The notes under the pieces are model-generated. The model had not been told where the DNA came from. It did not search any database and saw nothing but the letters and a program-made list of their open reading frames with translations. Made by a program: the position numbers and the translations under genes. Positions 41,523 through 49,784 of a DNA stretch of 64,000 nt are shown one piece after another; positions within the stretch are counted from its first letter, which is position 1; each line of letters begins with the position of its first letter. Location of the stretch: assembly GCA_009392285.1 (NCBI GenBank), contig VFGU01000013.1:1-64000 (forward strand), written 5' to 3'. This stretch comes from SAR202 cluster bacterium. Lineage in GTDB: Bacteria > Chloroflexota > Dehalococcoidia > Lucifugimonadales > Lucifugimonadaceae.

Positions 41523-41993
41523 ATGAATAACAGTTTGAATTTAGTACTATACAATCCAGAAATACCTCAGAACACAGGCAATATAATTAGACTATGCCAT
41601 AACACAGGCACTAGACTTCACTTAATCAAGCCTCTGGGTTTCAATTTTCAGGATAATAAACTAAAAAGGGCCCATATGGATTATGACAAGGGCAATAAAC
41701 CTATTATTCATAATTCCTTTAACCATTTTGTTGAATCCGAAAAACCAAAAAAATTATATGCAGTTGATACTCATGGAGAAGACAATTACTCCGATATTAA
41801 TTATGAAGGATCAGAATATTTTATTTTTGGAAGTGAAAGCTCTGGCTTACCAAAAGATGTCTTTTTTGATAAGTCTATTTCTAATAGAATCAAAATTCCG
41901 ATGAAAAAAGATAGCAGAAGTATAAACCTCTCAAACTCTGTAGCAATAGTATTATATGAATCATTAAGACAAATTAATTTTAATAATCTTTAA
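41523..41993 (+). CDS. trmL: tRNA (cytidine(34)-2'-O)-methyltransferase TrmL
   Basis: SPOUT-class methyltransferase, 156 residues, which 2'-O-methylates the wobble base of leucine tRNAs using S-adenosylmethionine. The opening LVLYNPEIPQNTGNIIRLC, the LIKPLGF and LKRAHMDY motifs, FGSESSGLPKDV (knot) and IPMKKDSRSINLSNSVAIV (SAM-binding knot loop) are all diagnostic. Length is standard. It lies one base before a membrane-protein gene, probably one transcript. Divergent from the HpcH-like/enolase-superfamily operon. Confidence 0.92.
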   Translation: MNNSLNLVLYNPEIPQNTGNIIRLCHNTGTRLHLIKPLGFNFQDNKLKRAHMDYDKGNKPIIHNSFNHFVESEKPKKLYAVDTHGEDNYSDINYEGSEYFIFGSESSGLPKDVFFDKSISNRIKIPMKKDSRSINLSNSVAIVLYESLRQINFNNL

Positions 41994-41994
41994 T

Positions 41995-42534
41995 ATGACC
42001 ACTGAAGAAATAATAGTATCAATCGTAAGAGTGCTTGGGGCTCTTCCAGTATTAAAGTATGCATTATTTGGATCAATATTTGCTGTACTAGTTGATCTTT
42101 CTGATTTATTCATTATCGGAAATTTGAAACTAGGCGGAGTAAGAAATTATCAAGATCTTGATAAAATACTAGACCTTGCCTATATGGCAACATTTCTTTT
42201 AGTTTCGCTAAGATGGACTGGCCTAGAAAAAAGAGTTTCTATATTTCTTTTCTCTTTCAGGATAATAGGAATGGTTTTATTCGAAATAACAGGAAGTAGG
42301 ATCATTTTATTTTCATTTCCTAATATTTTTGAATTTTGGATAATAGGAATTTCTTACCTGAAATTAAGAAATAAAAATCAAATAATTTCTAAAAATAAAT
42401 TATATTACGTACTTTCTATAGCTTTTGTTTTAAAAATGACCCAAGAGTGGATTCTTCACTGGAATAGATTTCTAGATAACTATGCAATGGGGGACATATT
42501 ATCTGTTATAAAAGATATCTTTATTTTCCTCTAA
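41995..42534 (+). CDS. Integral membrane protein of unknown function
   Basis: A 179-residue hydrophobic protein. About five membrane segments can be outlined: LPVLKYALFGSIFAVLVDL (about 17-35), LAYMATFLLVSLRW (about 62-75), VSIFLFSFRIIGMVLFE (81-97), IFEFWIIGISYL and KLYYVLSIAFVLKMTQEW. Charged residues within helices (Asp34, Asp37, Arg74) may be functional. I do not recognise a family. One base separates it from trmL, and its end overlaps by 14 bases the end of the convergent 956-residue protein. Confidence 0.7.
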   Translation: MTTEEIIVSIVRVLGALPVLKYALFGSIFAVLVDLSDLFIIGNLKLGGVRNYQDLDKILDLAYMATFLLVSLRWTGLEKRVSIFLFSFRIIGMVLFEITGSRIILFSFPNIFEFWIIGISYLKLRNKNQIISKNKLYYVLSIAFVLKMTQEWILHWNRFLDNYAMGDILSVIKDIFIFL

Positions 42535-45391
42535 ACATTTGAAGAAAAGTGGTGCCAACAGTCACTACTATACCAATCATTGCGAGTGTACCAGGATCTG
42601 AAAGATTATCAGTTACTCCACCCTGCCTTACAGTACCTGCAATTGGGTTACCAAAAAAACCTCTCTCACCTTCCTGATAAAGTTCATTATTTTCAATTAC
42701 AGTTTGCATGTTTTGGTATTGCCTTTGATCAAACTCTAAGTCTCTCAATCTCTGGTCATATTCAGAATCAATTTCATATTGTCTCTCTAAATACCATCTA
42801 TCATAATCACTTAGCATCTCTTGATATTCTTCTTCAGATAAATTTTGTTCAGATCTTCTTCTTTCTAATTCTTCTAGCCTAATGCTAGATTCGTTTTCTA
42901 GATTCATTACTGATTCATTATAAAATCTGTCGGTTTCGCTTTGTCTTGCGGTCAAATCAGTTTGCATTTGCATCATTTCAGCTTCCAATTGAGCCTGATC
43001 CATAGATAATCTTTGCTTCTCTAATTCTGCTTGAAATTTAACTTCTTCTTTCTGATTTTGGTAATCCATAAATTGATTTTCATAATCAAGCTGAATCTGC
43101 TGACGTCTCAAATCCCATTGCATTTCTCTTCTCTCAAGCTCCATAGCCATTTGCTGATTTCCATATGCAATATTCATTTCTACGTCTTGAAGACTAGATT
43201 CCTCTCGGAGCTTATAATCTTCGAATTCAAATTTATGACGCTCTAGTAATGAGGCTCTTTCTCTTTCTCTGTTACTAACAAAAGTTACAATTTCTTGTTC
43301 TCTTATAGCTTTTTCATTCTCCATAGCCTTAGTAACATTTTCTTTGTTTCTTGCATATCTATTTTCGCTATCAGCATCTTGAAATGTTTTCTCATCCTCA
43401 AGATCCCAAATAGATCTTTGGTTATCGCTAAATGCATCTTCTAATTCTCTTGCTCTGTCTGTTTCAACATCTTCCTTGTCTCTTGCTTTTCTTTTGTTAT
43501 GGTAGTCAACTGCCTCTTGGTCTCCGTCTCGTATATTCTCCTGGATTATGTCGTTCCAATAGCCATCAAGATATATCAGATAATCATCCCACCTATTATT
43601 AATCTCGCCAGCCCTATTTTGATACTCCCAATCAATAGATTGCAATTCATTGGTATACCATATTCTGGTTTCTTCAATTTCTCTAAGTCGATCTTGTTCA
43701 ACTTCATCCAATCGTCTTTGGTATTCAAAGGTTTGCCAGTTTTCTGAATCCTCTTTCTTTGCTTTAAGGTCATATTGAGTCATTTCATCAAAATCGGTTA
43801 ATTCGTATTGATGGCGAGTCTTCAAGTCTTTTAGTTGAAATTCCCATTGATACTTAACATCTTCAATAGCTCTATTATTCATATCCACATTCTGATTGTG
43901 CTGTTGCATATAACTGTCAATTTCAAGTTCTAGCATTTTTAGTTCAGATTCTCTTATATATTCTAATTCAGCTATATAACTATTTATTCTGTCCATTTCT
44001 AACTGAACCTGCTTGTCATACTGATCTTCTAGAGATTCTTCTTGTTTAAAAATATCATTAACTCCGCCACCTACATCAACCTTTAATCCTATTGCGCCTA
44101 CTCCTATTTCTAAAGCCCCTTCTGATCCATCTAGTCCTTTTTCATAAAAAGACCAGCTTATTGGTGAGCCATCCGTGAGATCTAAACGATAATCCAGATC
44201 CTGTCCTATAATAAAATCTGCCATTCCGGCAATGCTTACATTACTATTATCTGCGAAATGACCGCTTTCATAGTTGTCGCCAATGTATCTCTTAACCATT
44301 ATTTGACCATTTCGAGTGATATATGCAATTCCTTCTCCTGCTGGACTAACTTCAGGAAAAGCAGCCGTACAACAACCTGTTCCACCTCTGTGGCTTGTGT
44401 TTGTTGCAAAAGCTTGACTAGAGGTTAAATACTCTGGGCTTTCATCATCAATGCCATGCTCACATGTGACTATTATCTTTTCCGAATCATCCTCAATGCC
44501 ATGCTCACCATCATCAGGAATCCAGCCAGTAGTATGATAAGCAAATACTTCTGCTCTAGGATCACAATTAACAGTCCCGTCATCATTCATAAGCCCTGGG
44601 ATACGCCAATAATTTTGAACATCAGTACCCAATTGATCATTAGATCCAAAATCACCTCTAATTATTATAGGGCTGCCAATAAACTGAATATCATCTCCTT
44701 TGTGCCTAGAAATTGCAGGTACTGAAATTACTCCATCTGACCATAAACGAACTGCGCCTTCAGGTGTCATAGCCGTAAGGAAATCTCCGTCAGGTGCAAA
44801 ATATGGATCCCAAATCTGATCAATATCTCCTATTTTTTTAAATGCATCAATTTTTCCCAAGGCTGAAGATCCAATTTGATCATAAAAATTAATATAATAA
44901 ACTTGGCTTTTGCCCTGAATATCCGAATCAAATGCTAGCTTTGATCCTGTAGGATCCCAAGTTGGATTTCTTGAATTAAAATTAGAATTTTTTTCTCTTC
45001 CTATAGTCATTGGGTACCATTCAGACGTATCTTCCAGATTAATTGCTGCGATCCAGTATTTAAAATTTGGGTTATATCCGTAGAAATCACAATCAGTCGC
45101 AAATGCTAGCCATTTTCCATTTGGGGACAAAGAAGGATCTCTTTGATTACATTCACCCTGATCTAAGATCCCGTCAAGCCTTACTAAGAATTTTCTGCCA
45201 TTTTCCCAGTCGGTATCAGCATCCCAAACAACTATATCTCTATCAGGCGTACTAGATTCTTCAAATGTAACATAAGCTAATCTTCCATACGAAGACCATG
45301 AACCACTTGCATCAATCCTAGAATCACTAAAACTGAATGCACTTGCAATTAATACAACTATAAATAATCTCGAAAAAAATTTTATAAACAT
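42521..45391 (-). CDS. Secreted beta-propeller/coiled-coil protein with C-terminal membrane helix
   Basis: A 956-residue protein with an unusual layout. Signal peptide 1-about 29 (FFSRLFIVVLIASAFSFS), no lipobox. Residues 35-about 445 hold TolB/PD40-like propeller strands: DPSLSPNGKWLAFATD, NPTWDPTGSKLAFDSD, FPEVSPAGEGIAYITRNG. About 455-905 is a long coiled coil rich in Glu, Asp, Arg, Gln and also Trp/Tyr. After NPIAGTVRQGG a hydrophobic helix (TLAMIGIVVTVGTTFLQMF, about 934-952) ends with RGK. It is predicted outside the membrane and tethered at its C-terminus, like a stalked sensor or structural protein. No family is recognised for the whole. Single gene; divergent from a family lipoprotein. 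Confidence 0.8.
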   Translation of the reverse strand: MFIKFFSRLFIVVLIASAFSFSDSRIDASGSWSSYGRLAYVTFEESSTPDRDIVVWDADTDWENGRKFLVRLDGILDQGECNQRDPSLSPNGKWLAFATDCDFYGYNPNFKYWIAAINLEDTSEWYPMTIGREKNSNFNSRNPTWDPTGSKLAFDSDIQGKSQVYYINFYDQIGSSALGKIDAFKKIGDIDQIWDPYFAPDGDFLTAMTPEGAVRLWSDGVISVPAISRHKGDDIQFIGSPIIIRGDFGSNDQLGTDVQNYWRIPGLMNDDGTVNCDPRAEVFAYHTTGWIPDDGEHGIEDDSEKIIVTCEHGIDDESPEYLTSSQAFATNTSHRGGTGCCTAAFPEVSPAGEGIAYITRNGQIMVKRYIGDNYESGHFADNSNVSIAGMADFIIGQDLDYRLDLTDGSPISWSFYEKGLDGSEGALEIGVGAIGLKVDVGGGVNDIFKQEESLEDQYDKQVQLEMDRINSYIAELEYIRESELKMLELEIDSYMQQHNQNVDMNNRAIEDVKYQWEFQLKDLKTRHQYELTDFDEMTQYDLKAKKEDSENWQTFEYQRRLDEVEQDRLREIEETRIWYTNELQSIDWEYQNRAGEINNRWDDYLIYLDGYWNDIIQENIRDGDQEAVDYHNKRKARDKEDVETDRARELEDAFSDNQRSIWDLEDEKTFQDADSENRYARNKENVTKAMENEKAIREQEIVTFVSNRERERASLLERHKFEFEDYKLREESSLQDVEMNIAYGNQQMAMELERREMQWDLRRQQIQLDYENQFMDYQNQKEEVKFQAELEKQRLSMDQAQLEAEMMQMQTDLTARQSETDRFYNESVMNLENESSIRLEELERRRSEQNLSEEEYQEMLSDYDRWYLERQYEIDSEYDQRLRDLEFDQRQYQNMQTVIENNELYQEGERGFFGNPIAGTVRQGGVTDNLSDPGTLAMIGIVVTVGTTFLQMFRGK

Positions 45392-45498
45392 ACGTAAGTC
45401 ATTTTATATTAAATCTCATTTGTAATACAGATATTTTCTAATTTCTTATTTAATCTGATAAATTTATATAATAATTTTAGAATAGGAGCTTAACTAAA

Positions 45499-46026
45499 AT
45501 GAAAAAAGAATTAATTCTCGGCATATTTTTATCTACTTTGTTTGTATTTGGTTGCGGAGGTTCTGATGGAGAAAGTTCATCACAATCTGACGAAGGCCCT
45601 AAATATTTTGAAATAATCAACGCAGATAAAACTTATACGATGGATGACGTAAAAGCCGCAGGACTAAAAGGCACTAAAACTTTCAAGACTGATGCAGTTG
45701 ATAAAAAAACCGGAGAAGCACTTACGCCAGGCGCAACAGAAATTGTATTAGGATTCTTCAAAAGTTCTTCTGGACCGAAAGATATTGAAGTCAGATTGTA
45801 TGGCTCTCATCAAGATGCTGTAGACCTAGGTCAAGCTCCTGCAGAATCAATCACAGAAAAACCTTCTAATTTAGTTGGGAACTCATCTGTAACTACTCTT
45901 GCTGATGCTGGAGTAGGTATGAAAGGTAGCACCAAATATGGTGGGTACGCAATAAATGGAAATATGGTTATTCTTTGCGAAAGAGAACTTCAAGCTTGCC
46001 TTGATTTCATTGAGAAATTACCTTAA
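45499..46026 (+). CDS. Small lipoprotein of a local paralogous family
   Basis: A 175-residue exported lipoprotein: signal with lipobox FVFGC (Cys19) and a GGSDGESSSQSDE linker. The mature domain reads YTMDDVKAAGLKGTKTFK, LGFFKSSSGPKDIEVRLYGS, then HQDAVDLGQAP, STKYGGYAINGNMVILCERE and a final ACLDFIEKLP. These blocks match the members at 22631 and 25178 in order and spacing, best seen in xxVRLYGSHQDAVxxG and KYGGYxIxGNxVILCE. Two C-terminal cysteines remain (CE and AC), possibly paired. AGGAG lies ten bases before the ATG. Function unknown. Confidence 0.8.
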   Translation: MKKELILGIFLSTLFVFGCGGSDGESSSQSDEGPKYFEIINADKTYTMDDVKAAGLKGTKTFKTDAVDKKTGEALTPGATEIVLGFFKSSSGPKDIEVRLYGSHQDAVDLGQAPAESITEKPSNLVGNSSVTTLADAGVGMKGSTKYGGYAINGNMVILCERELQACLDFIEKLP

Positions 46027-46028
46027 AT

Positions 46029-46355
46029 TTATTCAGCAAAATTTTCAAAAAGGTTCAAATTAATTTCCTGATTTTTTGATATTTCACGAAATCTTATTTC
46101 TAATTTTTTGGTAATACGCCAAGAATTCAATGTAGTTAAGTGATGTTTCGAGGATCTAGATAGAAAGTCATTCCTTTCTAAATTCTTTATTGCTTTATCG
46201 AAATTAATCTTGATTACATTTTTTCTATGAGTATTTTTTATTTCCTCTTTTATAAATGCTTCAGAAAATTCTGTTAAATAAGAATCATTGTGACTGAACG
46301 ACGAATTATTATATATAGAATAAATTATTAAAATTTCCAAATTCATATCAACCAT
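46029..46355 (-). CDS. Hypothetical small protein
   Basis: A 108-residue frame with no family that I recognise. It is soluble, with no signal peptide and a basic middle part. The segment NFDKAIKNLERNDFLSRSSK followed by LTTLNSWRITKKLEIRF could be a small helix-turn-helix or winged-helix unit, but this is weak. Support for a real gene is positional: it fills the gap between a lipoprotein and an SDR, its stop lies two bases from the convergent stop as at most convergent junctions here, and no frame on the other strand competes. The start may be the ATG at 46355 or 46346. No ribosome site is clear. Confidence 0.5.
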   Translation of the reverse strand: MVDMNLEILIIYSIYNNSSFSHNDSYLTEFSEAFIKEEIKNTHRKNVIKINFDKAIKNLERNDFLSRSSKHHLTTLNSWRITKKLEIRFREISKNQEINLNLFENFAE

Positions 46356-46398
46356 ATTGTCATAAAATTTAATATTGTGAGATAGTTATTTCTATAAA

Positions 46399-47154
46399 AT
46401 GAATAATAATGATAACAAAATAGCTGTAATCACAGGTGCTGCTCGCGGAAATGGAAAAGCAACTGCACTGAGCCTTGGTAGGTCAGGGTCTTCTCTATAC
46501 CTTACTGATCTTAATTCTCAAGAACTAGAGGAAACAATAACTGATATAAAAAATGAGGGAATTGATGTATCAGGCGGGGTATATGACGCAAGTAAAATTT
46601 CTGACGCTAAAATTTTAATTGATGATGTTATTAAAAACTGCGGAAGAATAGACATACTGGTAAATAATGCGGGAGCATCAAAGCCAGTAAAATTTCCTGA
46701 TGTAGATGAAGATACTTGGGATTGGGTATTAGATCTTAACTTAAAAGGGCCCTACTTTATTATGCAAGAGGCTGCCAAACATATGATGAAGCAAAAATCT
46801 GGATCAATAGTTAACATAGCTTCAATCTCTGCTTCAGGAGGAATGACATCATCTCCTTCATATGCGATTGCAAAAGCTGGTGTTGTTACTATGACAGTTA
46901 CTGCAGCAGCATATCTTGCAGAATACGGTATTAGAGTTAATGCTGTATCTCCTGGAATAGTAAATACACAATTCCATGATGAGGTTAAGGTAACCAATCC
47001 AGATGTGCTTGACCAACAAGTAAAATCTATCCCGCTTGGAAGACTTGCAGAACCAGAAGATATTGCTTCTACAATAAGTTTTATTACCTCGGATGAAGCA
47101 AGTTATATCACTGGAGAAATTATTACAGTAGGTGGCGGCAAAAATAGTCTATGA
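46399..47154 (+). CDS. SDR-family NAD(P)-dependent oxidoreductase
   Basis: Classical short-chain dehydrogenase, 251 residues. TGAARGNG (12-19), Asp37 after beta-2 (NAD likely), NNAG (89-92), Ser142 region in NIASIS and Tyr155-x3-Lys159 in YAIAK. C-terminus SYITGEIITVGGGKNSL is typical. Third SDR of the window and not specially close to the other two. Convergent with the flavin monooxygenase across a 24-base gap; they could act in sequence on a hydroxylated or oxidised compound (inference). Confidence 0.87.
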   Translation: MNNNDNKIAVITGAARGNGKATALSLGRSGSSLYLTDLNSQELEETITDIKNEGIDVSGGVYDASKISDAKILIDDVIKNCGRIDILVNNAGASKPVKFPDVDEDTWDWVLDLNLKGPYFIMQEAAKHMMKQKSGSIVNIASISASGGMTSSPSYAIAKAGVVTMTVTAAAYLAEYGIRVNAVSPGIVNTQFHDEVKVTNPDVLDQQVKSIPLGRLAEPEDIASTISFITSDEASYITGEIITVGGGKNSL

Positions 47155-47178
47155 ATATTAAGACTCTAAATCCTGTCT

Positions 47179-48453
47179 TTAATCAATAATATATTTAGAC
47201 CTAATATCATTGACTATAAATTCTGCATCCTCTCCTACACCGATAAACTGAGCAGATTTTGAAGTATGCATCCATTGCAATCCCATGAAATATAATCCAT
47301 TGTGCCTAGTTACGCCCCTTCTTTGAATAGGATGGCCGTTCTTGTCAGTTAATTCCAACTTTATCCAATCAAAATTATATCTGAATCCTGTTGCCCATAT
47401 TACGCTTGAAATAGATGGAGATAGTGTCATTTCTGGCACAGAATTAATATTCCCTTTATTTATTCTTTTATCTCTTATTACACTGCTAGGAGGCGTCACC
47501 ATATTTTCTCGAATAATAAAATCGTCTACTCTTTTGGACCAATTTATAGCGAAATCATCAGAAAATTTTAGATTCTCGTATAAATCATCATTAAAAATTA
47601 CTTTGTTATCTGAACAACTGTAAACAGAGCCACAAAGATTCAAGCCTTTTTCATAAAGATCCATCAAATTAATATCATGGCCCCCTCTGCCTCCAGAAGT
47701 ATGAGGGCTACACTTCCATCTATCGTTAAATGGAACTTCATCCACTGTTTTATCAAATAAACCCATCTTATAATTCCACCAAGATGAATCTTTTCCTTTA
47801 TATTTTCTTAATCTTCTGCCACATTTACTTACAGCCAACCAAACTTCTTTTCCTGATTCAATCAAATCTTCAGCTATTTGAGCACCTGATTGACCTGACC
47901 CGACAACCAAAACCCCACCTTCAGACAACTGTTTATGATTTTTGTATTCTGCCGAATGAATTTGAAAAATATTATTACTGAGATCTGAGTTTATTTTTGG
48001 AATATAAGAATTTCCGAATGCACCTGATGCAACTATGACTATATCCGATCTTATAACTCGTTTTGAAGTAACTATTTTATAACTCTCTTTTTCTTTAGTT
48101 ACAGCATCTACATTTTCATTAGTATAAATTTTTGAACCAACAAAACCTCCAAAAGATTTAAGATATTCGATTGTCTGTGACTTGTTCAAAAATCCGTCGG
48201 GATTTTTTGAAGGAAAAAATTTGGTACCAAATCCAAATTCTGGAATCTTAATAGCCCAGTTAGGATTAACAAGAGAAAAATTATCCCATCTCTCATTTAT
48301 CCAAGTATTGGCCACCTCTCCCCTCTCCAGTATGATGTGAGAAATATTTTTTTTAGTTAAATAATAACTAGCACAAAGCCCAGCTACACCTGCCCCAATA
48401 ATTATCACTGGCAAATTTGTCTTTTGTTTGCTTGCTAAATCATTCAAGATCAT
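47179..48453 (-). CDS. Flavin-containing monooxygenase-like protein
   Basis: A two-dinucleotide-binding flavoprotein of 424 residues (FMO/Baeyer-Villiger-type). FAD motif GAGVAG (20-25) with ILERGEVANTW downstream. The second, NADPH-binding motif VVGSGQSGAQIAEDL lies near 180. SVIWATGFRYNFDWI is the ATG-containing motif near the C-terminus. The strict FMO signature FxGxxxHxxxY/F is replaced by FQIHSAEYKN, so this belongs to the CzcO/YUCCA-like branch. It may oxidise an N- or S-containing compound or a ketone. SAR202 genomes are known for many flavin monooxygenases. tRNA-Lys lies just upstream on the same strand. Confidence 0.86.
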   Translation of the reverse strand: MILNDLASKQKTNLPVIIIGAGVAGLCASYYLTKKNISHIILERGEVANTWINERWDNFSLVNPNWAIKIPEFGFGTKFFPSKNPDGFLNKSQTIEYLKSFGGFVGSKIYTNENVDAVTKEKESYKIVTSKRVIRSDIVIVASGAFGNSYIPKINSDLSNNIFQIHSAEYKNHKQLSEGGVLVVGSGQSGAQIAEDLIESGKEVWLAVSKCGRRLRKYKGKDSSWWNYKMGLFDKTVDEVPFNDRWKCSPHTSGGRGGHDINLMDLYEKGLNLCGSVYSCSDNKVIFNDDLYENLKFSDDFAINWSKRVDDFIIRENMVTPPSSVIRDKRINKGNINSVPEMTLSPSISSVIWATGFRYNFDWIKLELTDKNGHPIQRRGVTRHNGLYFMGLQWMHTSKSAQFIGVGEDAEFIVNDIRSKYIID

Positions 48454-48471
48454 TCCTTGCTGAAAATCTTA

Positions 48472-48547
48472 TGGTGGGCCCTGTGAGGCTCGAACTCACG
48501 ACCTACTGATTAAAAGTCAGTTGCTCTACCAACTGAGCTAAGGGCCC
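48472..48547 (-). tRNA. tRNA-Lys (anticodon TTT)
   Basis: On the reverse strand the 76-base sequence starts GGGCCCTTAGCTCAGTTGGT and ends AGGGCCC-A-CCA. The acceptor stem is perfect (7 bp), the anticodon arm is CTGA-CTTTTAA-TCAG with TTT, and the T arm has GTTCGAG. CCA is encoded. Flanked by lepB upstream and the flavin monooxygenase downstream on the same strand. Confidence 0.97.
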
Positions 48548-48552
48548 GGCTA

Positions 48553-49140
48553 TTAGGATTCATTAAGCGTAGAAATTAGATTATAATCAAAAATCTTCAA
48601 ATTAGAAAAAGGCCAGTAAATTATCCACACTCTTCCTGTAATGCTAGATCTTGGTACCAACCCGAAACTTCTAGAATCATTTGATTCATTTCTATTATCT
48701 CCTAAAAGATAGTAATAATCTTCAGGAATAAGTATTTTTTCTTCTTTGGAAATTTCTGAGGTAGACCCAAACTTATTAGCGAAAGGTTTACCGTTAACTA
48801 ATATTGTTCCATTATAGTTCTCAATAGTATCGCCTGGCTTACCTATAACCCTTTTAACAAACTCTTTGCCGGTAGTGTCGTAGGGAAACGGAGGATCAAA
48901 TGTTACAACATCCCCATTATCAGGATTCAATTTAAATTTATTTATCAAATTAATATCAATCTGGCTCTCATAAGGTATATGGAAATAAATAAATTTATTA
49001 ACAAATACTCTTTGATTGTGATTCAAAGTAGGGCTCATACTGTCCCCATCTACTATGTAGTTTCCCAAAACAATCTGAAGGAAAAGAGATAGCCCGAAAG
49101 CAAATATTAAATTTTTTGATATATTTCTTAACTGATTCAT
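48553..49140 (-). CDS. lepB: Signal peptidase I
   Basis: Membrane peptidase that cleaves secretory signal peptides; 195 residues. One N-terminal membrane helix (LIFAFGLSLFLQIVLGNYIV, 11-30), then the catalytic serine in GDSMSPTL (Ser34) and the general-base lysine in FVKRVIGKPGD (Lys96). GDNRNESNDSRSFG is box E, with GRVWIIYWPF following. Short Gram-positive-like form. It serves the many exported proteins of this region in general; lipoproteins need LspA instead. tRNA-Lys follows after five bases. Divergent from dcd. Confidence 0.95.
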   Translation of the reverse strand: MNQLRNISKNLIFAFGLSLFLQIVLGNYIVDGDSMSPTLNHNQRVFVNKFIYFHIPYESQIDINLINKFKLNPDNGDVVTFDPPFPYDTTGKEFVKRVIGKPGDTIENYNGTILVNGKPFANKFGSTSEISKEEKILIPEDYYYLLGDNRNESNDSRSFGLVPRSSITGRVWIIYWPFSNLKIFDYNLISTLNES

Positions 49141-49149
49141 AATTTTAAT

Positions 49150-49177
49150 TTGTATTATCCCATTTTAAACCTATAAT
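49150..49177 (+). promoter_or_regulatory. Candidate promoter of the dcd-rib operon
   Basis: TTGTAT (49150-49155), 16 bases, TATAAT (49172-49177, perfect -10). The start would be near 49184, leaving a leader of about 13 bases that holds the AAGGAG ribosome site. The gap between lepB and dcd is only 56 bases, too short for an FMN riboswitch. Confidence 0.42.
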
Positions 49178-49196
49178 CAAAAATGAAGGAGACATA

Positions 49197-49784
49197 ATGG
49201 TATTAAGTGACAAAACAATTAAAGAATATTTAGAAAGTGGCAAAATATTAATCGACCCAGTTGATCATAAAGATATTCAACCTGCCAGTGTAGATTTGCA
49301 TATAGATAAAGGGATTTTAATATTTAAAAACTCATCAGAGCCTTTTATAGATTTAAGAAAAGAACTTCCCAATCTCACAGAATCAGTTGAAATTCAAAAG
49401 GGAGAGCCTTTCATGTTGCATCCCGGAGAATTTGTGCTTGCTTCAACTATTGAAAGAATTAAGTTAGGAACAGACGTTGTAGGTAGACTTGAAGGAAAAA
49501 GTAGTCTTGGAAGAGTAGGTCTGCTAATTCATTCTACTGCAGGATATGTTGACCCTGGATGGGATGGACAATTAACACTAGAATTAACAAATGTTGCTAA
49601 ACTTCCAATCACCTTATATTACGGAATGAGGATAGGACAGATATCTTTTCTAGACTTATCTTCAAAGGCAGAAAATCCTTATGGATCTGAAAAACTTTCT
49701 AGTAGATATCAAGGCCAAAAGGACCCTACTGCTAGCAAGATACATATTGATTTTGATGATCAAATAAAACATACAGATGACTGA
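49197..49784 (+). CDS. dcd: dCTP deaminase
   Basis: Deaminates dCTP to dUTP (bifunctional members also form dUMP); trimeric dUTPase fold, 195 residues. Motifs: IQPASVDLHID, the RLEGKSSLGRVGLLIHST motif, AGYVDPGWDGQLTLELTN with the catalytic Glu, and YYGMRIGQISF. It supplies thymidylate precursors. AAGGAGACATAATGG gives a clear start. It overlaps ribD by eight bases, so a deaminase of deoxynucleotides heads a riboflavin operon, an odd but compact arrangement. The rib genes may be the reason for strong expression, or vice versa. Confidence 0.93.
   Translation: MVLSDKTIKEYLESGKILIDPVDHKDIQPASVDLHIDKGILIFKNSSEPFIDLRKELPNLTESVEIQKGEPFMLHPGEFVLASTIERIKLGTDVVGRLEGKSSLGRVGLLIHSTAGYVDPGWDGQLTLELTNVAKLPITLYYGMRIGQISFLDLSSKAENPYGSEKLSSRYQGQKDPTASKIHIDFDDQIKHTDD

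Noticed and set aside
49141-49196. FMN riboswitch before the riboflavin operon
   Set aside because: The gap has 56 bases, too short for an RFN element, and none of its conserved helices is seen.
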